From the NCBI GenBank assembly GCA_030617085.1, contig JAUWWB010000063.1, positions 1 to 6,237 of the forward strand: DNA of 6,237 nucleotides. Direction: 5' to 3'. The DNA comes from Candidatus Omnitrophota bacterium (GTDB taxonomy: Bacteria > Omnitrophota > Gorgyraeia > Tantalellales > Tantalellaceae). The notes beneath the pieces are model-generated. The model made no database searches and was not told the DNA's origin. It saw only the letters and a program-made list of their open reading frames with translations. This document shows, piece after piece, positions 1 to 6,237 of the stretch; position 1 is the first letter of the stretch, and every line of letters starts with the position of its first letter. The translations under genes were made by a program, and so were the position numbers.

Positions 1-28
1 ACAAACGTGGCCCACCCCATAACACACC

Positions 29-57
29 AAAAAAAGTGGTAAATTATTTCACCTTTT
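29..57 (-). terminator. possible intrinsic terminator after the aldo/keto reductase
   Basis: On the minus strand an A/T-rich imperfect hairpin is followed by a run of seven T. In plus coordinates the arms are AAAA 32-35, GGT 38-40 and AAA 41-43 against TTT 47-49, ACC 51-53 and TTTT 54-57, with a 3-base loop and small bulges (36-37 and 50). The T-run is the complement of 29-35. It lies about 90 bases after the reductase stop, in the right orientation to end that transcript. The stem is weak and interrupted, so this is tentative. Confidence 0.35.
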
Positions 58-68
58 CCAAAAAACGG

Positions 69-120
69 GGGGACTGTTCTTCACATTTCAATTTTATGTA
101 AAAGTTGAAGACCTGACCCC
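69..120. repeat. imperfect palindrome resembling a REP or insertion-sequence end
   Basis: GGGG 69-72 pairs with CCCC 117-120, and TCTTCA 78-83 pairs with TGAAGA 106-111. Between these two blocks C74-G115 and G76-C113 pair, separated by mismatches. The right arm ends GACCTGACCCC and the left arm begins GGGGGACTGT. From memory, such ends accompany REP-like palindromes and small transposons in many environmental bacteria, but no transposase is present here. It may be a non-autonomous or decayed element. The pairing is seen directly; the family assignment is recollection. Confidence 0.4.
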
Positions 121-134
121 GCTCCTGCTCTATT

Positions 135-156
135 ACAAGAATGTCCCGCCTATTCG
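135..156. repeat. 22-base direct repeat, copy 1, overlapping the reductase stop codon
   Basis: These 22 bases are identical to 1220-1241 in the same orientation. On the minus strand the repeat contains GAATAG, whose GAA and TAG are the last sense codon and the stop of the reductase. The left hairpin arm present in copy 2 is missing here: the sequence before ACAAGAATG is TATT instead of GCGGG, so this copy cannot form the 8-bp stem. It looks like a truncated copy of a dispersed element. Confidence 0.7.
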
Positions 157-1100
157 GAGGTGAATATCCTCGCGTACTCCCGCTCGACTCGCGCAAGCTC
201 GTCCTCGCTCAGCTCCCACTCCGCGGCTCTCACGTTCTGCTCGAGCTGTTCGGGCGTGCGGCAGCCTACCAGACAGCTGGCGACTTCCGCGTGGCTCAGT
301 ACCCAGCCGATGGCCACCTGCGATACCGGGACCTTGTGTTTTGACGCTATCTCCTCGAGCACCCTCACAAGCTCCATGGCCTTGCTCCAGAGGGGCTCGC
401 GGTAATAGTCGTAGAAAAAGCTCCTCACGTCCCCCTTCGGGAAAGACGGACGGGTCTTGTATTTCCCGGTCAAGAGCCCTCCCGCCAGGGGTCCGTATGC
501 AAGGAGGGATATACCTTTTTTCCTGCAGAAAGGCACAAGATCCTCCTCTACCTCCCGGTCAAGCAGCGAGTACTGCATCTGGTCGCTCACAACAGGCGCG
601 ATCTCAGCGGCGCGCTCGAGAAGCTCCCTGTCGAAATTCGACACTCCGATGTACCTGATCTTGCCTTCGGCGACCAGCTTCTTCATCTCGCCGAACGTCT
701 CCTCCAGAGGAGTGTCCGGATCAGGCCAGTGGCACTGGTAGAGGTCTATTGCATCCACGCCCAGGCGGCGCAGGGAATTGCCTATCTCCTCCCGGATAAA
801 AGCGGCGCTGAGGTTGTTCCTTATGGAAGCGCCTTTCCTCTCAAGCCCGCATTTTGTAGCGATCACTGCCGGGCGCGAAGCGCCCTTCAGCGCCTTCCCG
901 ATAACCTCTTCCGCGTGCCCGTCCCCGTATACCGGCGCGGTATCGATAAAGTTCATCCCCTTATCAAGCGCCTCCCGCACCACGCGCACCGACCGCGCGT
1001 CATCCACCTCCCCGCCCCAGCACTCCCCCCCCAACACCCAGGACCCGAGCGCCACGGCGGATACTTCAAGATCAGTATTCGCGATCTTCCTGTATTTCAT
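150..1100 (-). CDS. aldo/keto reductase (AKR11/IolS-like), NADPH-dependent oxidoreductase
   Basis: This is a complete 316-residue protein, the normal length for a single-domain aldo/keto reductase TIM barrel, which reduces carbonyls to alcohols with NAD(P)H in the cytoplasm. The catalytic tetrad is visible: Asp53 and Tyr58 in FIDTAPVYG, Lys83 in ATKCG and His124 in YQCHWPD. Cofactor-binding segments follow: GVSNF near 152-156, QMQYSLLDR at 174-182, YGPLAGGLLTGKY at 202-214, and GCRTPEQLEQN at 279-289, the nicotinamide-nucleotide phosphate-binding loop. The HWPDPDTP and FPKGD(V)R segments resemble Bacillus subtilis IolS (AKR11) from memory; the natural substrate cannot be read from sequence. 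I chose ATG at 1098-1100 because GGAAAGGAA precedes it and MKYRKIANTDLEVS is the usual family start. A longer in-frame start at 1259 would add 53 unrelated residues and cover the promoter. Its stop lies inside a repeat, and its G+C is higher than in much of the neighbouring long gene. Confidence 0.95.
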   Translation of the reverse strand: MKYRKIANTDLEVSAVALGSWVLGGECWGGEVDDARSVRVVREALDKGMNFIDTAPVYGDGHAEEVIGKALKGASRPAVIATKCGLERKGASIRNNLSAAFIREEIGNSLRRLGVDAIDLYQCHWPDPDTPLEETFGEMKKLVAEGKIRYIGVSNFDRELLERAAEIAPVVSDQMQYSLLDREVEEDLVPFCRKKGISLLAYGPLAGGLLTGKYKTRPSFPKGDVRSFFYDYYREPLWSKAMELVRVLEEIASKHKVPVSQVAIGWVLSHAEVASCLVGCRTPEQLEQNVRAAEWELSEDELARVEREYARIFTSE

Positions 1101-1104
1101 ATCA

Positions 1105-1113
1105 TTCCTTTCC
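1105..1113 (-). promoter_or_regulatory. ribosome binding site of the aldo/keto reductase
   Basis: The minus strand reads GGAAAGGAA followed by TGAT and the ATG at 1098-1100. The purine-rich AGGA core is 5 bases from the start codon. This decides for the 316-residue start over the 369-residue alternative. Confidence 0.75.
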
Positions 1114-1139
1114 GCTTTAAAAAGTTGAATGTTTCTTGT

Positions 1140-1168
1140 ATTATACGTTAGGATTTTAGAAGGGTAAA
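1140..1168 (-). promoter_or_regulatory. sigma70-type promoter of the aldo/keto reductase
   Basis: On the minus strand a perfect TATAAT (complement of 1140-1145) is preceded at exactly 17 bases by TTTACC (complement of 1163-1168), which matches four of six positions of TTGACA. Transcription would start near 1133, giving a 5' leader of about 33 bases that contains the ribosome binding site. The reductase can thus be transcribed independently of the long gene upstream. I see no clear operator. Confidence 0.65.
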
Positions 1169-1214
1169 GCAAGAAAAAGTGCGAGTACGAGTGAGCAGAG
1201 GTATCGCAACCATT

Positions 1215-1234
1215 GCGGGACAAGAATGTCCCGC
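1215..1234. repeat. perfect 8-bp hairpin with 4-base loop
   Basis: GCGGGACA at 1215-1222 and TGTCCCGC at 1227-1234 are perfect inverted repeats around AGAA. The hairpin sits 45 bases after the stop of the long gene and could stabilise or end its mRNA. No T-run follows on the minus strand, so it is not a classic intrinsic terminator. Its right arm is part of the 22-base repeat also found at 135-156, which points to a small dispersed palindromic element. Confidence 0.7.
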
Positions 1235-1241
1235 CTATTCG
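1220..1241. repeat. 22-base direct repeat, copy 2
   Basis: This copy is identical to 135-156. Similarity probably continues rightward with gaps: after the identical block, copy 1 reads GGAGGTGAA and copy 2 reads TGGGAGGGGTGAAA. In this copy the left hairpin arm is intact. The two copies bracket the whole reductase gene with its promoter. Confidence 0.75.
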
Positions 1242-1257
1242 TGGGAGGGGTGAAACC

Positions 1258-1274
1258 ACTACGAACTACGAACT
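1258..1274. repeat. heptamer tandem repeat, ACTACGA, about 2.4 copies
   Basis: ACTACGA occurs at 1258-1264 and 1265-1271, followed by ACT. On the minus strand it reads AGTTCGTAGTTCGTAGT and begins 4 bases after the stop codon of the long gene. Short heptamer arrays like this occur between genes in some uncultivated bacteria, as I recall. No function is apparent. Confidence 0.6.
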
Positions 1275-1278
1275 GGAA

Positions 1279-4200
1279 TTACAGCGCTTCCATCACCGCC
1301 GCTTCGGACTCGAAGTAGGCTCTTAGCTCCTCGTAGTTTATCTTCTTTATGTCCATTAGGATGTTGCCCGCCAGGAGGCCTTTGATCAGGTCACTTGCGG
1401 GTATGTCCTTGACGTCTTCCGGGTTGTTCACCATGCGCAGGAACAGCTGTTGTATCCATGTTTCGAGGCCCTCGATATCCGTATCGCTTCTATTGGCCAT
1501 GGCCCTGTGCCGTTCCATGAGACCCACACCGAAGGCCTGCAATAGCGCCACGGAAAACCTCTCGGACCGGTCCCCGGAAACAAAGCTACCCTTGATGACG
1601 CCTGCCAGGATATCGTTTATTGCCTTATTATCCTTGAACTTCCTTATCACGCTTCCGTCGTCGCCCGTATTCTCATCCTTATCGGCGAAAAGCATTACGC
1701 GGGAGAGGCCGGGGTCGTCCGCCTTGCTCACCAGTCGCTCGACCTCTTTTATCGCCTCCTCTTCGTGTCCCCTGACGGCATAGACCGTGTACATGTTTAT
1801 GCCGTATTTCTTCGCGTATGTCTTTTTCGCGCCGTTTTTCAGGTTAACGTACTCCTGACCGTCCCAGAACATCTGGTCCTCCGAGATCTGGACGACGTTT
1901 ATGTTCAGGTGCGCGCCGGGCCTTACCTTGCAAAGAACGCGCGTGGCGGCGCTGGCGGCCAGCTTGCTTTCAACAAACTCCTCCAGCCTCGGCATGGCGT
2001 CTTCCTCGCCGAAGAATTTCTCGCAGATGCTGAGCACCGTTTCTTCGTCAAGCCCCGCCTTGTGGAGGACCTCGTGCAGGAGATATTTTTGCACCAGGTT
2101 CTTTTTCCCGCCTTCTATCTTTTCAGCAAGAAGCAGGTACTCGATGTAATTATCGGCGAGAGCGTTTTCCTGGCCTATCAGGAACTTTTCGACAACTTCT
2201 CCCGTGCCGCAGGCGGCAAGTTCGCCCCTTGCCCGGAACCAGTCGAACGATCCTACCGGGGTCTTCAAAGCGTTACAGATCAATTCGATGTCTTTATCCT
2301 TCAATTCCACAACTTCCTTCACGTACCGCTCCAGTTTTGCCCGCTGCTTGATCAAGTTCGCGCCGCGCTCTCTGACGGTATTCTCCACTTTGCCGCTGAT
2401 CTTATCTTTTGATATCCTGGTCTCCTCGAGCCATCTCTCTATCTCCTCGTTATTCAGACCCACAGAAATAGTCCCGGTCCCGCTCCGCGTATTTTTCTGT
2501 GCCGGATCGCTACTCTTCGAGACTTCCTTTGACTTTGCATCTGCGCGGAAGGTGACCTGAAACAAGAGCTGGCATATCTTTTTTTTGGTTTGTTTAGCCT
2601 CCTTATCCTGCTCTTTAGAAATTTCATTGATAATGGAGTTCCGGACAGCCCTTAATTCGCCGACAAAAGCTTCAAGCGAGGATTTCAGATCGTTTCCCTT
2701 TATAATGCCTTTGATCATCCTCTGCGCTTCAGGCTGCGTGACCTCTGCCTTTATGCAATCCGGTATATTTTTCATGAACTCAACATCATTTTGTTTTAGA
2801 TCTATTATCCCACTCAGCTGTTCATTACCCCGAACAAAATCCGATATGGCAAGTTGAAGCGCCTCCGGAAATCGTGCGAAATAGGAATAGATCGCGTAGA
2901 TCGTCCAACGGTCATCGTATGTAAAATAACCGTCCCCATCCCTCTTAAAAACCGCTTCGAAGGCGCCTTTTATCGGTTCCTTAAGCGCCTCCCGGAGATT
3001 CTTTGCCAGTTCGGCTTTTTCCATTTCGACCATTCTTTGATCTACCATCATTCGCATTCCATCGACCTTGCCTTTAAGGGCTTCAGACTCATCTTTCTTT
3101 TTCAGCAGCGTCCAGTGTTCTTCTTTAAGCTCCCTAAAGGCGCTGATCGCTTCTTTCAGGGCCTTTATGTCATCATTTTCCTCGAACTCGCCGAGCTTTT
3201 GATACACCGTATCTAATCTCGATGCCACGTGAACGACAACATCATTCGTCACGCCATCGTCAGACAGCCCGTGATATATATTCTGATATCTACTCTGCGC
3301 ATTCACACCCCTGATACCGAATAGACTTTCCATCTCATTCTTGACCTCACGAACCGGTCCCTCTGCCTCTTTTGTCCCGGTGCTCTCAAGGATGCGGTCA
3401 AGGAACCGTATCATCGGTTCGGTTGTCTTCCCGGACGACAGCTTTTTCCTTAACGCGCCGAGGCGCGCGAGGAAATAGTTGCCGGGGGCCTGATCAGGCT
3501 CCGGCGCCGCCAGTTTGCCGGCAATCTTTTCCTCAAGCGCGGCGTACTGCCTTTTGTGCGATGAGATGAGTACGTTTCTCAGGAACACGTCCCTCTGTTG
3601 GCCTTCGCGTAAAAGGATGGCTAGAAGACTTTGTTTCGCGTTTTTGATCTTCCCGTCCACGGCTGCCACTTTCTGAATGATCTTCTTAGTTGCGTCATTA
3701 CCATGCGTATAATAATAATTCAGTTTTTTCGCCCTTTCGCTCAATAGCCACTTTACGGTGCCGTCCCCAAGTTCTTCTATCAAACCAGTCGCCACGGCTT
3801 CTCTCGCCCCGCTATCCAGCCCCTTTGACATCAACAGAAGCATCCGCGTGAAGGATTTTTCTTTTCCGACACGCGCAAGCCATTCTTTTACGACTTCACC
3901 CGGCATGCTGTTCAAAAGCGCCGCAGGGTCTTCCGCCCTGACGATGAGGCCCATCACGGCGGTCCCGCTCAGCCCCTTCAAGAAGCCAGGGTCGGCCTTT
4001 AATATCCTCGGGTAATTTTTCCCCATGAAACGCGATACGGCAAGCTGCAAGGAAGCGGGGAACTTATCAAAGTCAGCCATGACTCCCTTCAGCATGGAAA
4101 GGTCGATCTTCTCCTCCGGCTGCCCGGAAGACGCTTTGTCCTTCGCCGCCAACGACTCCCCAAGCACCTCATCGACCAAGTCGTAGAACGGGGCGAGCTG

Positions 4201-6234
4201 TTTGTAACCGTTTATTTGCCTGTGGACCGAACTTATCTTTTTTAGACTATACAGCCTGGCCAAAAGACCGTGTGTGGCATGTTCTGCGTATTCTTTCCGC
4301 AATTTCTCAAGCAGCTTTTCTGCTTCGTTCATCTTCCGGTATTTAATTAATTGCCCGGCTTCTTTCACCACATCGTCTATTTTTTTCCTTATGTTTTCAT
4401 CCGGTTTACAGAATTCCTCGAAAACACCGGCGTCCATTTTGTATTTTCTCTTCATCCCCGAGATACCGGCAAGAAGCTTCCCGGCTTCCTCTGAATATTT
4501 TATCAGGTCAATCTGTTCACATCCTTTCGAGACAAGCTTGCACAGGTGGTACACCCTGGCGATGGAAGCGTGGTACTTGAACGCGGGGTCGCTGAGCAGC
4601 GCATCGAAAAATTTTATTTGGTCATTTTCATCAAGAGATTCGTTTCTGCGCATATCAGACATGATCTCAAGCATGGTCACCATGTTGTAGAAACTTTTGC
4701 ACCAGTCCTTATCCCAGTCTTCCTGGCGAACATCATACTGTTTCGAGACCAGCACCTGGAGTTCGCCACCCTCGTCTTCCCCTTTTCTGAGTTTCTGGTA
4801 TGTCCGGGATATTAAACCGGTTACTTCCATGTTCCATCCGAACTGTTTCCCGTATCCTGCGGCGGCTAACCAGTGCTTGGAGTTAAGTCTGTTATTGACT
4901 ATCAATTTCACCTGTCTGGCGTATTCCATTTTGCTTTCATGCGCCTGATGCACAAAGTCAAAAACCGAGGGATACTTACAGTTACCGCTTTGGGCCATGT
5001 CCCGGTACTCGCGCGCCAGCATGCCCACGTACCCGGGACGGGTAGCCGGTCCCAGGATACGCGCCCCGCTGAGCATGTTCTTAAGATGTACCCAATACTC
5101 GCGTTGTTTGACACTATCTATCCGATCTTTGTCAAAGCTTAGTCTTTTGACCAACAATTCCTGTATTTTATCGTCACCGACATTGGGATCCGTCGATACG
5201 ATCATGACAGCGACATGATCAAGATCGCTGTCGGCAAAAAGATTGGCTCCCTTTTCTGCCGTCAGCTTCGTCAAAGCCAGGCCAGCAGACTCGACGGCGT
5301 GATCGACGGCACCGGCCGCCTTCCGGCTACGGGAGAAATTAAAGTATAGCGCGGCAAGAAGCGTGTTGAGGAATCCTTTTCTCACGTTTTCGTCTTCTAT
5401 TTGGCCACCTTCGTTCAAACCCGACATCTGTCCTTTTATCGCGGAAATACCTCCCGCCGTTATCCCGAGAACGTTCAGGGAGTGCTCCAGATGATAGCGC
5501 CGGTCCTCGTCAATGCCGCCTTCGCGGAAGCTTTTGGTGACAAGGTCAAGGTGGTGTTCGAAGAGCCTGATGCGTTCCTGGTCGCCCGCCAGTATCGTCC
5601 GAACCCTCTCCTTGATAGCGTCCCCCGGACCGGCGTCAATGGGCGCCTGCGCATCGCCCCCTACATCTTTTTTATCACCGTTTCCGGGTGGAGTAGCGGG
5701 ATCCTCCTCCGAAAAAGCACCTGCTGTTTCCAGAATTTCATCAAGACGCTTTTCCGCATTTTCTGTTTCGGCGTCGGACATCATACGGACAAGGTCTTCT
5801 TTAATTTTGCCCAGGACATCTTGTTTCGAAACAGTATCGCTCCCGGAAGGCAGAAGGTCATCGATTATTTGCCTGTTTTCTTCTATCCTTCGCGAAAGCA
5901 GCGTCTTTTTGGATTCTTTCCACAAAAAACTGTCCAGATGATCCTTTATAAGATTCCTGACCAATAGATGCAAAGGATTATTTTCTAGAGTCTTTTTTGG
6001 CACTTGCGTTTCTTTCAGTGTCTTTTGTTCTAATACGTAATAGTCGTATCTACTTTGCAACAACTTTCGTGCATCGTCATCCTTCATACCTTCTACTATC
6101 TCGTTACCCAGCGGCGTTTCGTTCAGGGGCACGTTCTGTACGCGTCCGCCCCCACTCCTTTGGCGCTCTTTCGTTACTTGCTGTTGCTGCGCGTGCACCT
6201 TATCTCGTATGGGCTTCATTAGCCCCCGATCCAT
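1279..6234 (-). CDS. large, mostly helical protein of unknown function with HExxH motif and C-terminal alpha/beta module; probably 5'-partial
   Basis: I do not recognise this as a named family. It has 1651 residues from the first in-window Met. The frame is still open at the window edge and neither ATG (6232-6234, 6217-6219) has a convincing visible ribosome binding site, so the true start may lie outside. No signal peptide or membrane segment is seen, which suggests a cytoplasmic location. Layout: polar Q-rich N-terminus (1-40); charged helices; acidic Pro/Gly linker (about 170-207); helical regions (208-600); a TPR-like pair near 620-665; an FP-x2-LQLA block (722-740); solenoid-like helices to about 900; a second TPR-like plus FP-x2-LQLA block (about 1000-1195, core 1119-1137); polar linker (1205-1265); helices with HEVLHKAG at 1387-1394; an alpha/beta domain at about 1434-1520; helical tail ending AVMEAL. 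The linker carries a possible frameshift site. A scaffold or peptidase-like role is conceivable, but function is unknown. The stop TAA is at 1279-1281. Confidence 0.9.
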   Translation of the reverse strand: MDRGLMKPIRDKVHAQQQQVTKERQRSGGGRVQNVPLNETPLGNEIVEGMKDDDARKLLQSRYDYYVLEQKTLKETQVPKKTLENNPLHLLVRNLIKDHLDSFLWKESKKTLLSRRIEENRQIIDDLLPSGSDTVSKQDVLGKIKEDLVRMMSDAETENAEKRLDEILETAGAFSEEDPATPPGNGDKKDVGGDAQAPIDAGPGDAIKERVRTILAGDQERIRLFEHHLDLVTKSFREGGIDEDRRYHLEHSLNVLGITAGGISAIKGQMSGLNEGGQIEDENVRKGFLNTLLAALYFNFSRSRKAAGAVDHAVESAGLALTKLTAEKGANLFADSDLDHVAVMIVSTDPNVGDDKIQELLVKRLSFDKDRIDSVKQREYWVHLKNMLSGARILGPATRPGYVGMLAREYRDMAQSGNCKYPSVFDFVHQAHESKMEYARQVKLIVNNRLNSKHWLAAAGYGKQFGWNMEVTGLISRTYQKLRKGEDEGGELQVLVSKQYDVRQEDWDKDWCKSFYNMVTMLEIMSDMRRNESLDENDQIKFFDALLSDPAFKYHASIARVYHLCKLVSKGCEQIDLIKYSEEAGKLLAGISGMKRKYKMDAGVFEEFCKPDENIRKKIDDVVKEAGQLIKYRKMNEAEKLLEKLRKEYAEHATHGLLARLYSLKKISSVHRQINGYKQLAPFYDLVDEVLGESLAAKDKASSGQPEEKIDLSMLKGVMADFDKFPASLQLAVSRFMGKNYPRILKADPGFLKGLSGTAVMGLIVRAEDPAALLNSMPGEVVKEWLARVGKEKSFTRMLLLMSKGLDSGAREAVATGLIEELGDGTVKWLLSERAKKLNYYYTHGNDATKKIIQKVAAVDGKIKNAKQSLLAILLREGQQRDVFLRNVLISSHKRQYAALEEKIAGKLAAPEPDQAPGNYFLARLGALRKKLSSGKTTEPMIRFLDRILESTGTKEAEGPVREVKNEMESLFGIRGVNAQSRYQNIYHGLSDDGVTNDVVVHVASRLDTVYQKLGEFEENDDIKALKEAISAFRELKEEHWTLLKKKDESEALKGKVDGMRMMVDQRMVEMEKAELAKNLREALKEPIKGAFEAVFKRDGDGYFTYDDRWTIYAIYSYFARFPEALQLAISDFVRGNEQLSGIIDLKQNDVEFMKNIPDCIKAEVTQPEAQRMIKGIIKGNDLKSSLEAFVGELRAVRNSIINEISKEQDKEAKQTKKKICQLLFQVTFRADAKSKEVSKSSDPAQKNTRSGTGTISVGLNNEEIERWLEETRISKDKISGKVENTVRERGANLIKQRAKLERYVKEVVELKDKDIELICNALKTPVGSFDWFRARGELAACGTGEVVEKFLIGQENALADNYIEYLLLAEKIEGGKKNLVQKYLLHEVLHKAGLDEETVLSICEKFFGEEDAMPRLEEFVESKLAASAATRVLCKVRPGAHLNINVVQISEDQMFWDGQEYVNLKNGAKKTYAKKYGINMYTVYAVRGHEEEAIKEVERLVSKADDPGLSRVMLFADKDENTGDDGSVIRKFKDNKAINDILAGVIKGSFVSGDRSERFSVALLQAFGVGLMERHRAMANRSDTDIEGLETWIQQLFLRMVNNPEDVKDIPASDLIKGLLAGNILMDIKKINYEELRAYFESEAAVMEAL
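2578..2605 (-). promoter_or_regulatory. candidate programmed -1 frameshift site (internal SD plus A-AAA-AAG)
   Basis: Inside the long gene the minus strand has TAAGGAGG (complement of 2598-2605), fully complementary to the anti-SD of 16S rRNA. Thirteen bases later comes an in-frame slippery heptamer A-AAA-AAG (2584-2578), part of an A8 run encoding Lys1217-1219. No start codon stands at initiation distance from this SD. In Escherichia coli dnaX the same heptamer with an SD-like element about 10 bases upstream drives -1 frameshifting. A -1 shift here reads 22 codons and stops at TAG 2510-2512. A strong downstream stem is not evident: only CTCTT/AAGAG and CTTCC/GGAAG pairs can be drawn. This is a hypothesis. 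Confidence 0.35.
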
Positions 6235-6237
6235 AAG

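Noticed and set aside
729..1151. Plus-strand open frame of 140 residues over the reductase
   Set aside because: It is antisense to a gene with a complete catalytic tetrad and reads over that gene's promoter; low complexity in Pro, Ala and Arg.
1173..1241. Hairpin at 1215-1234 as an intrinsic terminator of the long gene
   Set aside because: No T-run follows the stem on the minus strand; the only T5 lies about 40 bases further on.
1101..1259. Longer start of the reductase at 1259, adding 53 residues
   Set aside because: The extension is not aldo/keto reductase-like, runs through a palindromic repeat and the promoter, and the internal ATG at 1098-1100 has a good ribosome binding site and the usual family N-terminus.
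1765..2412. Plus-strand open frame of 215 residues
   Set aside because: It lies wholly antisense to the long gene, shows no recognisable domain and is explained by the codon pattern of the opposite strand.
2550..2605. TAAGGAGG as the ribosome binding site of an internal gene start
   Set aside because: No start codon lies at 5-10 bases. The nearest ATG is 21 bases past the SD, in the -1 frame, and would encode only 21 residues.
4380..4386. Second A7 run in the long gene as a slippery site
   Set aside because: In frame it reads G-AAA-AAA, which does not allow good re-pairing in the P site, and I saw no SD-like element upstream.
5401..5967. Plus-strand open frame of 188 residues
   Set aside because: It is antisense to the long gene, has no recognisable motif and no convincing ribosome binding site; a shadow frame.

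Overview
The window holds two genes, both on the minus strand, and two short intergenic stretches rich in repeats. A long, mostly helical protein of at least 1651 residues fills 1279-6234, and its frame is still open at the right edge. Downstream of it, at 150-1100, lies a complete aldo/keto reductase of 316 residues. I see no RNA gene, CRISPR array, integrase or transposase gene. Every plus-strand reading frame looks like a shadow of these two genes.

The organism is a bacterium with Shine-Dalgarno initiation and sigma70-type promoters. The very long uncharacterised ORF, tandem ACTACGA-type heptamers and small gcgggaca/tgtcccgc palindromes between genes remind me of candidate phylum Omnitrophota (OP3) and related PVC-group genomes. 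This is an impression from memory, not a search result, so I hold it only moderately.

Layout from left to right: 1-134 is non-coding, with a possible terminator for the reductase (29-57) and an imperfect palindrome resembling REP or insertion-sequence ends (69-120). A 22-base repeat (135-156) supplies the reductase stop codon. After the reductase come its ribosome binding site (1105-1113) and a good promoter (1140-1168). Next are a perfect 8-bp hairpin (1215-1234) overlapping the second copy of the same 22-base repeat (1220-1241), and a heptamer tandem repeat (1258-1274). The long ORF fills the rest.

The two genes do not look functionally linked. The reductase has its own promoter, is richer in G+C and sits between direct repeats, so it reads as an independent unit. 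The long protein has a duplicated helical block, an HExxHxxG motif and a C-terminal alpha/beta module. The most interesting signal is a possible programmed frameshift site in a linker of the long gene (2578-2605): a TAAGGAGG anti-SD complement 13 bases before an in-frame A-AAA-AAG slippery heptamer. A -1 shift there would end the protein 22 codons later, at 2510-2512, removing the HExxH motif and the C-terminal module.
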